Positions 43,705-51,965 of a stretch of DNA of 64,000 nucleotides are shown here, piece after piece. A model generated the notes under the pieces. It saw nothing but the letters and a program-made list of their open reading frames with translations. It made no database searches and was not told the DNA's origin. Source of the stretch: JAJRTE01 sp964418585 (GTDB lineage Bacteria > Myxococcota_A > UBA796 > JAJRTE01). Location: the NCBI GenBank assembly GCA_964418585.1, contig CAYQMG010000074.1:124001-188000 (forward strand), read 5' to 3'. Positions within the stretch are counted from its first letter, which is position 1. Each line of letters starts with the position of its first letter. The translations under genes were made by a program, and so were the position numbers.

Positions 43705-45138
43705 ATGCAAGAAATGAGGCGCCAGGACTCCCTGCGAGGCATGATGGCCCTGATCCTGGCCGCTGGGTGTTTCCTGCCCGAAATCGCCGGATGCCCGGGC
43801 CTCGAGGGCCGGGACGACACGCCTGGCGTCACCGCACCTTCCCCAACGCCGGACGTGCTCGCCATGCTCGAGTCGATTCCCGGGCTCACCTGGCAGACCG
43901 GAACGACCAGCCTGGCCGGTTACGAGCGCTACGATCTCACGTTTGCCCAGCCGGCGGACCATGGGAACGAGGGTGGCGCCTGGTTCGACCAGCGGTTGGT
44001 CCTGCTTCACCGGGACTGGAACGCGCCCATGGTGCTCCACACGACGGGATACTTCCTCCCCGGGGGTGACAGCTTGTCGGAACCGGCGGCGTTGTTGGGG
44101 GCGAACCAGCTCTCGGTGGAGCACCGGTTTTTCGAGCCTTCCCGTCCCGACGTTTCGGATTGGGAGACCCTGACCATTGAGCAGGCCGCCGAGGATTTTC
44201 ACCGGATTGTGGAAGCATTCGCCCCCTACTACTCGGGCCGTTGGATTGGAACGGGGGCGAGCAAGGGAGGGATGACCGCCATCTACCATCGGCGGTTCTA
44301 CCCGGAGGACCTGGACGGGACCGTGGCCTATGTGGCTCCGTTGAGCCTTGGGCCGCAGGACCCTCGCTACATCGACTTTCTTTCCCAGGTGGGCACGGCG
44401 TCATGCCGGGAAGCCCTGGAGACCTTCCAGCGAACCGCATTGACTCAGCGCGCCGCCCTGGTGGCCTACGTGATGGACCTTTCGATGACCTGGGGACTGA
44501 CCTACGATATCCTGGGAATCGACATGGCGGTGGAGCACGCGGTTCTGGAACTGCCCTTCGCCTTCTGGCAATACCAGGGAGCATGGCTCTGCCCGGACAT
44601 TCCTCCCCCGGGGGCTCCCGGACCCCAGGTGGCGGAATTCGTCGACGCCGTGTCCTGGTTCTATTTCTTCTCGGACCAGTCCATCCTCAAGTACGAGCCT
44701 TACTACTACCAGGCGGCCACACAACTTGGGTATCCCGCGATCTCCGAGGAGGCGGTCGCCGATCTGCTTCACTTCCCGGGGACCGACCGGGCCGAAACCT
44801 ACGTCACGGTCGAAATTCCCACGCCGTTCGACGAGGAGGCCATGTTGGACGTGGCCCAGTGGGCGGGAAGCGAAGGGGACAGGATCATGTACATCTACGG
44901 CGAAAGCGATCCGTGGACCGCTGGGGCCTTCGATCCGGGTTCCTCCGAGGATGCGTACCGATTCCTGGTTCCTGACGGCAACCACGGGGCGTGTATCCTG
45001 GACCTGCCCGACCGGGAACAGCAGGAGGCGCTCCAGATCCTCGCCAGATGGGGAGGCGTGTCCCCGGAAACGCTCACAGCGCGCGCTCGAGGTCCCCTTC
45101 CTCCCAGGCCGCGGCCGGCCATGCGTCGAGGACCGTGA
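43705..45138 (+). CDS. Exported S37-family serine peptidase (prolyl tri/tetrapeptidyl aminopeptidase-like)
   Basis: A 477-residue secreted hydrolase. A signal with cysteines (LILAAGC, EIAGC) suggests lipidation. The alpha/beta-hydrolase nucleophile is Ser186 in GTGASKGG, followed by MTAIYHRRFYPEDLDGTVAYVAP, a stretch characteristic of MEROPS S37 (Streptomyces PS-10-type peptidases). A likely catalytic Asp is in YGESDPW and His in VPDGNHGACI near the end. Such enzymes cut tri- or tetrapeptides from N-termini. The start at 43705 has GGAGG four bases away; ATG 43714 is possible. It stands next to other secreted proteases and may share a nutritional role. Confidence 0.85.
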   Translation: MQEMRRQDSLRGMMALILAAGCFLPEIAGCPGLEGRDDTPGVTAPSPTPDVLAMLESIPGLTWQTGTTSLAGYERYDLTFAQPADHGNEGGAWFDQRLVLLHRDWNAPMVLHTTGYFLPGGDSLSEPAALLGANQLSVEHRFFEPSRPDVSDWETLTIEQAAEDFHRIVEAFAPYYSGRWIGTGASKGGMTAIYHRRFYPEDLDGTVAYVAPLSLGPQDPRYIDFLSQVGTASCREALETFQRTALTQRAALVAYVMDLSMTWGLTYDILGIDMAVEHAVLELPFAFWQYQGAWLCPDIPPPGAPGPQVAEFVDAVSWFYFFSDQSILKYEPYYYQAATQLGYPAISEEAVADLLHFPGTDRAETYVTVEIPTPFDEEAMLDVAQWAGSEGDRIMYIYGESDPWTAGAFDPGSSEDAYRFLVPDGNHGACILDLPDREQQEALQILARWGGVSPETLTARARGPLPPRPRPAMRRGP

Positions 45139-45232
45139 GCCCCCTGGCTGGCCGGAAGATTTGCCTGGCAGACGCATGCTTCGATGAAATATACTGTAAC
45201 GTCTCACCCACCCATCGCCGTCGGGAGTCGCA

Positions 45233-46171
45233 ATGCAAACCAGGACATCCTGGCGAGGGACTTGCCTGGCCGCGGTCGCCATGACCTGGGCGCTCGCCTG
45301 CCACCCCGAGGAGGATGGTCGAACCCTCCTCGAAACCTTGACCACCCCAACCCCCCTTTCAGACCTCGACGGCGACGGGTATACCTCAGACATGGGGGAC
45401 TGCGACGATTCCGACCCAAGCATCCATCCCGGTCAGCCCGAAGGACCTCCCTCCTCCGGGTCCCCCGGCGCCCTCGACGGCGACGGCATCGACAACGACT
45501 GCGACGGCCTCATCGACGAGGGCACCCTCGACCACGACGACGACCACGACGGTTTCACCGAACGCGAAGGGGATTGCAACGATACCGACGGCCAGATCCA
45601 CCCCGAGCGGGCTGACGGGTGCGACGGGATAGACAACGACTGCGACAGCCTGGTCGACGAGGATGTCAGAGATGCCTGGGAACCCAACGACCAGTTCGAT
45701 ACCGCATTCGACCTGGGCGATCTCACATGCGACTACGCTGTCGTCGAGATCAACCTCGACCGCGAGGGGGACCGCGACCTGTTCCGCTTCCAGGTATGCG
45801 ACGGGGCCTCGAGTCCCTCGTGCACATCCAACTGCCTCTTCTGGGTGGCCGTCCAACTTCAAGCCGTGCCCGATGGCCTCGACTTCAAACTCACCCTCTA
45901 CCGCGACCTCGAAGGCACGCCGGTCCCGGTCGCGGCCCAGGAAAGCTGGGTGGAAAGTGCAGGGTCCATACTCGAGTTCCATGGCAACCCGGACACGGAT
46001 GACGGCGGCACGTTCTACGTGGCGGTGGAGAGCGGCACCGGCGGTGCCGGGATCTCGTGCCACGACGAGTTCAGACTGGTGGTTTTCGGGCAGAAACCCA
46101 TCGAAATCCCTCTGCCCGGCGAAACAACCAGGACCCGCCACACGGCGGACCACGGAGGGAGGCCCGGATGA
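45233..46171 (+). CDS. MopE-repeat lipoprotein
   Basis: A 312-residue lipoprotein (signal ending TWALACHPEE). Residues about 42-145 hold Asp-rich MopE-type repeats (DLDGDGYTSDMGDCDDSD, DNDCDGLIDEG, CDGIDNDCDSLVDED). The C-terminal part (DAWEPNDQFDTAFDLG... ending ISCHDEFRLVVFG) resembles the pre-peptidase C-terminal (PPC)-like beta domain of secreted enzymes, with a possible disulfide. It overlaps the next gene by ATGA, so it is translationally coupled to a FadL-like barrel. The pair may form a surface unit. Confidence 0.82.
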   Translation: MQTRTSWRGTCLAAVAMTWALACHPEEDGRTLLETLTTPTPLSDLDGDGYTSDMGDCDDSDPSIHPGQPEGPPSSGSPGALDGDGIDNDCDGLIDEGTLDHDDDHDGFTEREGDCNDTDGQIHPERADGCDGIDNDCDSLVDEDVRDAWEPNDQFDTAFDLGDLTCDYAVVEINLDREGDRDLFRFQVCDGASSPSCTSNCLFWVAVQLQAVPDGLDFKLTLYRDLEGTPVPVAAQESWVESAGSILEFHGNPDTDDGGTFYVAVESGTGGAGISCHDEFRLVVFGQKPIEIPLPGETTRTRHTADHGGRPG

Positions 46172-47790
46172 GACCAGCGCCGCACCGCAGCCACCACCTC
46201 GACCCTCGAGACCCTGTCTCCAGGCGCCTTCGTGCTGCCCACCCCCACGGCGCCCTGACCATCTCCTTGACCTTCCTTTTTGCCCTGGTCGCGAACAGCG
46301 GGCAGGCGAACCCCATGGACCTGTTCGGGGTCGGTGCCCGCCAGGCGGCCATGGGCAACGCGTTCACCGCCATCGCCGACGACCCTTTCGCGGCCTACTA
46401 CAACGTCGCCGGCCTCGCCCAGATTCGCCGCACGGCAGCGGCCGTGGGCATCCAGGTCGGCCACACCGCTCTCGGCGACCCGACCCTGTGCGTGGAACCT
46501 GACGGCACCGGTTGCTCCGAACCCTTCTACTACACGGAAGGCGGCCTGCTCACCACGCAACAGAAACGCTACGGCTATGAGCCACCCCACGGACTCACCC
46601 TGGGCCTCGGCCTCCCCATCACCGATCGCCTCACATTCGGATTGGCCGCTTACTTGCCCGTCGATGTCCGCTTCGACGACCAGGGACATTTCGCGGGCGT
46701 GGGCCTCCGCCTCGCCAGGTTCCAGACCACCGACCCCTACCTCCCCGACTACGTCCTCTACCAGAACCGGGCACAGCGGTTCGCCCTCTACTACGGACTG
46801 GCCTGGCAGATCCGCCCGGGCATCTCCGCAGGCGTGGGCCTCACCATGCTCGCCGCGTCCCGGCTCGAGGTGGACGTGAAAGGGACCCTCTACCTGGCAG
46901 ACGGCGGGGTGGACGAGGAGGGGGACCCGGTTACCGAGGTTACCCTTCAGACCTTTCCCCGGATCGCCATGAGTCTGGGCACCCAGGCCAGCCCCGTGGC
47001 CGGTATCCTCTGGGATCTCGGTACCGCACACTCCGCTCTCCAGGACTGGCAGGTCGGCCTCTCCTTCCGCGGAGAATGCAAAATGACGGCCCAGGCCGAT
47101 ATCAACGCCGACGTGGCGGTCGCCGCCGAGGTGGACCCCGACCAGGCGCCTCTCGCCTACGGAACCACCATCACCGGGATCGGTACCGACGTGGTCGGGT
47201 TCTTCACGCCTCGCCAGGCCGCGCTCGGCTTCACCGGTCTCATTCACCCACGCATCCGCCTCGCCGCCGACCTCACCTGGGTCGACTGGAGCGCCTTCCT
47301 CCCTGCCATGGCCCAGATACCCGACAGCGTCCAGACCCTTCTCGGTATCGACGTCATCCTCGAGTCGGCAAGGTCCGTGGACACCTCCGGGTTCCACGAC
47401 ACCTGGGTTCCACGCATCGGACTGGAAGGACGACTCGGCCCCTACGACACCCACACCAAATTCCGCACCATGGACCTCTACCTCCGCGCAGGCGCAGGGT
47501 TCGAACCCAACCCCTTCCCGATCCAAACCCGCGAAACCAACCTCCTCAACAGCAATCGATGGACCACTGGTCTCGGGCTCGGCGCCACGGCACACAACCC
47601 GTTCGTCACAGACCGTCCCCTCCCACTTTCTTTCGATCTCTCGCTCCAGTATCATTACTTGAAGCCTACCCGTCACGAAAAGCAGTTCGACCCGGGCGAA
47701 AACTACCCCGATGGCTACCCTGTGGAGGGCTCCTACCTCTCCCAGGGATCCGTGCTCCAGGTCGCTCTCACCGCCCAGGTGGGTTTCTGA
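46168..47790 (+). CDS. FadL-family outer-membrane transporter-like protein
   Basis: A 540-residue barrel protein. After an export signal (LTISLTFLFALVANSGQANP), the classic FadL N-terminal GVGARQAAMGNAFTAIADDP and YYNVAGLA are present (Asn-x-Ala-Gly near the hatch). Alternating beta strands run to a terminal aromatic (ALTAQVGF), as required for barrel insertion. FadL proteins import long-chain fatty acids or aromatic hydrocarbons. The ATG at 46168 overlaps the preceding lipoprotein stop. Substrate is unknown. Confidence 0.88.
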   Translation: MRPAPHRSHHLDPRDPVSRRLRAAHPHGALTISLTFLFALVANSGQANPMDLFGVGARQAAMGNAFTAIADDPFAAYYNVAGLAQIRRTAAAVGIQVGHTALGDPTLCVEPDGTGCSEPFYYTEGGLLTTQQKRYGYEPPHGLTLGLGLPITDRLTFGLAAYLPVDVRFDDQGHFAGVGLRLARFQTTDPYLPDYVLYQNRAQRFALYYGLAWQIRPGISAGVGLTMLAASRLEVDVKGTLYLADGGVDEEGDPVTEVTLQTFPRIAMSLGTQASPVAGILWDLGTAHSALQDWQVGLSFRGECKMTAQADINADVAVAAEVDPDQAPLAYGTTITGIGTDVVGFFTPRQAALGFTGLIHPRIRLAADLTWVDWSAFLPAMAQIPDSVQTLLGIDVILESARSVDTSGFHDTWVPRIGLEGRLGPYDTHTKFRTMDLYLRAGAGFEPNPFPIQTRETNLLNSNRWTTGLGLGATAHNPFVTDRPLPLSFDLSLQYHYLKPTRHEKQFDPGENYPDGYPVEGSYLSQGSVLQVALTAQVGF

Positions 47791-47913
47791 CCATCGCACC
47801 GGTCCCACCCGGGGTTTCTCGAGGTGGTACCCGGGCCGTGGGCTTTCGGTCTTCAGCGTGGGTGGTTCCTGCGCAAAAAAAAGCGAAAAACCGGGTCATT
47901 GTCACGATTGACA

Positions 47914-47942
47914 TTGACTCCGAAGAAAAATTCAAATAAATA
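47914..47942 (+). promoter_or_regulatory. Putative promoter of the unknown gene at 48007
   Basis: Two -35-like boxes are in tandem, TTGACA (47908-47913) and TTGACT (47914-47919); the second is 17 bp before TAAATA (47937-47942). This is part of an A/T-rich stretch 47874-47945 unlike the surrounding DNA. Confidence 0.4.
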
Positions 47943-48006
47943 GTTCCTGGTGGTAGGCAGTTGGAAGAAAATCGGTCGTGTGTCTCGAAATGAAGATGAG
48001 GTGAAC

Positions 48007-48756
48007 ATGCCCACGCTCAAGCAGTTGGTACGCGATGCTCTCGTGCCCTCCCTGGCGGCTCCTGCCATTGCGGAAGCAGGTGACATCAACACGGGAATAA
48101 CTCTGCTCAAACGTTCGGTCGTCAGTTACCTCAACACGCATCATCCGGCGCCGAAGGAAGTGATCGCGCCCTATCTGGGCAAGAGTGTTCGGTGGCTATA
48201 CCGAATGATGGAGCCGGAAGACCGCAACGAGGACGATCGTCAGCCGGATCGTCTTCAGAAGTTGATATTCCTGCACATGCGTCGTGCCTACCCGGACTGG
48301 ACGCCGATATCGGAGCTGCACTCGTATTTGCGGCGGTGCCGGTTGCGGTATCCGCGGAGCATTCTGGAATCATTGCTGGCCTTTCACGTGGGGCTTGGGT
48401 TCATTGAGCGGAACCCGGACGATCCGACGTTGTATCGAGCGACCGAGCGCTTGACGCAGACGAACCCGCGCCAGTTTCGGGATCGGAAGCAGGCGTTGGC
48501 GGCGCGGTCGGCGGAGATTTATCCGATTGCCGAGTCGTTTGTGCGCGGAGGGCAAGGGGCGCGGTTCGAGGTAGCGACGGTGCAGATTCCGCGGGATCAG
48601 GCGGAAGCCGTGGCGGAGGAGTTGAAGGCGGCGGTGGAGAAGGTGCTGGAGGCCCACGGAGTTCCGCCTGGGGAGGAGTCGACCTCGGAAGCGGTGACGT
48701 TCAAGGCGATGGTGCTCTGTGCGCCGGATCCGTTCCTGGCTCCTGAGCGGGAGTGA
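48007..48756 (+). CDS. Unknown soluble protein, possible helix-turn-helix segments
   Basis: A 249-residue protein starting at ATG 48007 with GAGG five bases before. No family is recognised. YLNTHHPAPKEVIAPYLGKS then VRWLYRMM looks like a helix-turn-helix, and WTPISELHSYLRRCRLRYPR is also helical, so a regulator is possible. The last about 60 residues are Ala/Glu-rich helix. Codon choice and the A/T-rich upstream region differ from neighbours, hinting at acquisition. Its 3' end overlaps the convergent CcmC-like gene by 56 bp. Confidence 0.65.
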   Translation: MPTLKQLVRDALVPSLAAPAIAEAGDINTGITLLKRSVVSYLNTHHPAPKEVIAPYLGKSVRWLYRMMEPEDRNEDDRQPDRLQKLIFLHMRRAYPDWTPISELHSYLRRCRLRYPRSILESLLAFHVGLGFIERNPDDPTLYRATERLTQTNPRQFRDRKQALAARSAEIYPIAESFVRGGQGARFEVATVQIPRDQAEAVAEELKAAVEKVLEAHGVPPGEESTSEAVTFKAMVLCAPDPFLAPERE

Positions 48757-49450
48757 GGGGGGCTGGCTGAGGGTCGTGCCCGACCTGGATGAGCGCAGCC
48801 TCGAGGCGGTCTGAGAGGCCGGCCACCTCGATGCGTTTGCCGAGCAGGTAGAGGTAGAAGACGAGGACGGTGAGGATGCACAGTCCGAGGGTGGCGTGCA
48901 TTTCCTGAGTCATGCCGCCGCTTTTCATGATGTTGGGCGGGTGCAGGCTCTGGAACTTCTCTGCTGCCACGTTGATGAAGGGGATATCGAGCACGCCGAT
49001 GATGGCCACCACCGATGCGAAGCGTCCCCCCTGCTCACCCGGTGCGAGGCGTCTGACCACGAAGTAGCCGACAAAGATGAGCCAGAGGAGCAAGGTGGAA
49101 GTGAGGCGAGCGTCCCAGGACCACCAGACGCCCCATACCGGTTTTCCCCACAATGGGCCGGTAATGAGGACGACGCTGCAGAACAGGAGGCCTATTTCGG
49201 CCGAGGAACGGGCCACCCGGTCGTAGGCGGGGGATCTTTTCCAGAGGAAGAGTGCGCCGGCGACGGCTGCGGTGATGAATGCCACGTAGCTCGTGATGGC
49301 CGACGGGACGTGGAGATACATGATTTTCTGAATGGGTCCCTGGATGCGCTCCACCGGGGCGTAGAACACCGTGGCTCCCACCGCAGCGAGGCCGAGGACC
49401 AGGGCGAGGAAGCCGAAGGGCCGAGCCAGGGAAACGAGTCTTCGTTCCAT
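48701..49450 (-). CDS. ccmC: Heme-export/cytochrome c assembly protein CcmC-like
   Basis: A 249-residue six-helix membrane protein. The heme-handling WWSWDARLTS motif appears after GKPVWG in the third loop, as in CcmC/CcsA proteins, with flanking His residues (YLHVPSA; FQSLHPPN). The start at 49450 follows GAGG at five bases; a longer frame to 49756 is rejected. CcmC places heme on CcmE. No other ccm gene lies in the window. It has a TTCACA/TATATC promoter, and its last 56 bp overlap the convergent gene at 48756. The C-terminal tail is Pro-rich and unusual. Confidence 0.85.
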   Translation of the reverse strand: MERRLVSLARPFGFLALVLGLAAVGATVFYAPVERIQGPIQKIMYLHVPSAITSYVAFITAAVAGALFLWKRSPAYDRVARSSAEIGLLFCSVVLITGPLWGKPVWGVWWSWDARLTSTLLLWLIFVGYFVVRRLAPGEQGGRFASVVAIIGVLDIPFINVAAEKFQSLHPPNIMKSGGMTQEMHATLGLCILTVLVFYLYLLGKRIEVAGLSDRLEAALIQVGHDPQPAPLTPAQEPGTDPAHRAPSP

Positions 49451-49516
49451 GTTCACCTCGAGAACCGTGTTCGTGCCTCGAACCAGGCGACAGCGCCCGG
49501 CCAGGTCACGACAACA

Positions 49517-49545
49517 GATATACGCCGCTCGAGCCCTCTTGTGAA
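49517..49545 (-). promoter_or_regulatory. Probable ccmC promoter
   Basis: Minus-strand TTCACA (49540-49545) and TATATC (49517-49522), 17 bp apart, 67 bp before the start codon. Confidence 0.5.
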
Positions 49546-49560
49546 GTGTGGTTTCCCGCT

Positions 49561-49599
49561 CGGTTCGTGGTTGAACCGTGGGGACGAACCGGCCATGAT
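49561..49599 (+). promoter_or_regulatory. Putative RiPP-operon promoter with overlapping dyad
   Basis: TTGAAC (49571-49576) is 17 bp before CATGAT (49594-49599), 61 bp upstream of the first radical SAM start. A perfect inverted repeat, CGGTTC-N6-GAACCG (49561-49578), overlaps the -35, and a third GAACCG copy follows at 49586. This could be an operator for a regulator not found in the cluster. Confidence 0.4.
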
Positions 49600-49660
49600 G
49601 TATCGTCGGCTGCTTCCCGGCTCTCCGGACACGGAGAAGCTTCCTGCTGGATGATTCCCG

Positions 49661-50992
49661 ATGAACTTGCCGGTGCGCCACCTTGCGCTGTATGTCACCG
49701 AGGCCTGTAACCTGGCCTGCGCCTACTGTTTTGCCTCTCAGCGGGCAGGTCGTCACACTGACCCGGGTGTGGCCGAGCGGGCACTACGTCTCGTGCTTGG
49801 GCCTGCCAATGCGGCTCCGACGGTTACGGTCACCTTCTGGGGCGGAGAACCACTCCTGCAATTCGATGCGATCGTGCATCTGGTGGACCTCGCCGAACAG
49901 GTTGCACGGAAGAACGGCAAAAGGGTCCGGTTCGCACTTCCGACCAACACCACCCTGCTCCACGAGGATCACATCGCGTTTTTCCAGGCCCACCGGGTCG
50001 CCCTGTCTCTCAGCCTGGACGGCGACGCCGCGGCCCAGGCACTCCGCCCCTCGGCGTCGGGCAAATCCACGGTGCCCGTGGTGACCGAGAAAGTCGCACT
50101 CATCGCCCGCCGCTACACACGACGCCCGCCGGTGCGCATGACCGTGTCGCCCCAAAACGTGGAGGCCTTCGAACACAACGCCCGATTCTTCCTCGAGCAG
50201 GGGTTCGACCGACTCTACTTTGCTCCGGCCGTGGAGGCAGAATGGTCGGATGCAGCGTTCGCAGCGTTTTCTCGAGGGCAGGCCGGGTTGGTCACGTGGT
50301 GGGTGCGCGCCCTGGAGTCCGGACGCGCGGTGGGATTCGACTCCTGGGATCGGGCGTTGGCTGCCGCCATGCTGCAGGAGAAAGGGCTTCTTCCTCGAGA
50401 TCTGCGCCTGCCGTGCGGGGCAGGAGCGTCGATGCTGGCAGTGGACATCCACGGCCGTTTTTTCCCCTGCCACCGATTCGTGTTTTACGATCCGGATGGT
50501 CGCCTGTCGTGCCTGGGGCACGTGGACCAGGGCCTCCCCGGTTCGGATACCCGGACGGCCTACGCACAGATGACCCGCTCCCGGTTCAGGACGCGCTCCG
50601 TGGCGTGCCAGGCGTGTCCTCGAGCAACGCAGTGCATGCAATTCTGCCCGGCGCTCAACCTGAAGTTGACCGGGGACCTGTTCCTGGTCGACGAACGCCT
50701 GTGTCGATTCGCCCGGATCGAAGCGGAAATCGTCGAGGAAATTCGGGAGCGGGCGGCCACATCAAAAGCCCTGGCAGCCTACCTCGATCGGCTGGAGGCT
50801 CGAGCCATCCGGGGAAAGCCGCCGGCAGAGGGCACGCCCACCTGGTACACGGGGCTGGAGGAGCAGGACGTGGACCGTATCGCAGGAAGGGCTGCCACAT
50901 TGCTCGATCACCTGAGAGCGCGCAGGCGCAAGGCGTCTCCGGGGCATGAGCCCTCGAACGTTCCGGAACAGAGGCGGAATCGTCATGCATGA
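49661..50992 (+). CDS. Radical SAM/SPASM peptide-maturase-like protein 1
   Basis: A 443-residue radical SAM enzyme. The SAM-cluster cysteines are C16, C20 and C23 (CNLACAYC), with the glycine-rich GGEPLL near residue 67. The C-terminal SPASM-like region has cysteines in LPCGAG, FFPCHRF, ACQACPRATQCMQFCP and RLCRF, enough for one or two auxiliary Fe-S clusters. Such proteins modify Cys, Asp or other side chains of small ribosomal peptides. It opens the plus-strand operon; its stop overlaps the next gene by 8 bp. The modification is not predictable from sequence. Two cysteine-bearing candidate substrates lie at 59054-59442. Confidence 0.9.
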   Translation: MNLPVRHLALYVTEACNLACAYCFASQRAGRHTDPGVAERALRLVLGPANAAPTVTVTFWGGEPLLQFDAIVHLVDLAEQVARKNGKRVRFALPTNTTLLHEDHIAFFQAHRVALSLSLDGDAAAQALRPSASGKSTVPVVTEKVALIARRYTRRPPVRMTVSPQNVEAFEHNARFFLEQGFDRLYFAPAVEAEWSDAAFAAFSRGQAGLVTWWVRALESGRAVGFDSWDRALAAAMLQEKGLLPRDLRLPCGAGASMLAVDIHGRFFPCHRFVFYDPDGRLSCLGHVDQGLPGSDTRTAYAQMTRSRFRTRSVACQACPRATQCMQFCPALNLKLTGDLFLVDERLCRFARIEAEIVEEIRERAATSKALAAYLDRLEARAIRGKPPAEGTPTWYTGLEEQDVDRIAGRAATLLDHLRARRRKASPGHEPSNVPEQRRNRHA

Positions 50993-51965
50993 TCCGTCCG
51001 CCATTCTGGAGACGGCGATGGTCAGGCTTCTGGTGGACCGTGTGGATTTCATGACCGCACGGGCCATCCTGGGCCACACGGTGGTGCATGCGCTCTTGCC
51101 CCCGACCCGGCGCCGTGCCCTGGTGCGCCGCGTGGGCAGGCACCTCGAGCGATGTTTTCCGGGTCGCGTGCATGAGGTGCCGCACCTGGTCCGCCGATTC
51201 ACGACCCACTACCGGTTGCGCCTGGCCGAGGATCTGGAGACCGTGTCCTTCCGGTCGGTGGGGAGGCACCTGGAGGTCATGCGGCGCCACGTGTCGTTCC
51301 AGGGATTGGAGCACTGGCAGGCGGCCCTTGCGCGCCCCGAAGGTGGGCTGCTGGTGGGGTGCCATGTGGGGTCCCCGATCCTTGGTACTGCGGCTGTTCT
51401 TGCTCATGCCATCATGGAATCACCGCGTACAGGCCGAACGATTCGGGTGTGCATGGATCCAGAAGCGACACGCTATGCGCGGCTGCGACAGGCCATGACC
51501 CAGGCCTGGGAGACCTACCAACTCGATGCCCGCATGGTGCTGACCGGCCGGGAGCCTCGAGCCATCATCCAAGAACTGGACGAGGTGCTGGAAGGAGGCG
51601 GGCTGGTGACCACGAACCTGGACGTGATGTGGGGCGGACGGAGCCGCCGGGCGTTTCGACTCTTCGGCCGTGTGTGGGTTCGGCTGCCAGCCCTGGTCGC
51701 CGCCGCCCGGACCGCCCTGGCGAACCGGGCCTGGCTGCTTCCCTGGGTGAACATCCGGACCCGACGCGGATTCATCCTGCGATTCGAACCGGTGATCGCG
51801 CCGATGGCTCGAGTCCCTCGAGAAGCACTTGAGTCGGACCATCCGGAGCTGATCGAGCTGTGCGAACGGCTTCGTGAGGTGCTGGAAGCCTGGATCGTCG
51901 CCCACCCGACCCAGTGGAGCTACTGGGATCGATTCCACCGCCGGCTCGTGGAGGAGATTCCATGA
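50985..51965 (+). CDS. LpxL/HtrB-like acyltransferase in the RiPP operon
   Basis: A 326-residue member of the lysophospholipid/LpxL acyltransferase superfamily. The start at 50985 overlaps the radical SAM stop. Signature segments are LLVGCHVGSPILG (His-containing motif I), DVMWGGRSRRAF with a conserved basic patch, and the C-terminal HPTQWSYWDRFHRRL, matching the PxQW..W motif of LpxL/LpxM. The usual acid four residues after the motif-I His (HxxxxD/E) is absent, so chemistry may differ. In lipid A synthesis these enzymes add secondary acyl chains; within this operon it may instead acylate the peptide product. Confidence 0.75.
   Translation: MHDPSAILETAMVRLLVDRVDFMTARAILGHTVVHALLPPTRRRALVRRVGRHLERCFPGRVHEVPHLVRRFTTHYRLRLAEDLETVSFRSVGRHLEVMRRHVSFQGLEHWQAALARPEGGLLVGCHVGSPILGTAAVLAHAIMESPRTGRTIRVCMDPEATRYARLRQAMTQAWETYQLDARMVLTGREPRAIIQELDEVLEGGGLVTTNLDVMWGGRSRRAFRLFGRVWVRLPALVAAARTALANRAWLLPWVNIRTRRGFILRFEPVIAPMARVPREALESDHPELIELCERLREVLEAWIVAHPTQWSYWDRFHRRLVEEIP

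Noticed and set aside
49595..49654. 19-codon upstream frame before the first radical SAM gene
   Set aside because: No ribosome binding site and no similarity to a leader peptide; it may only reflect chance.
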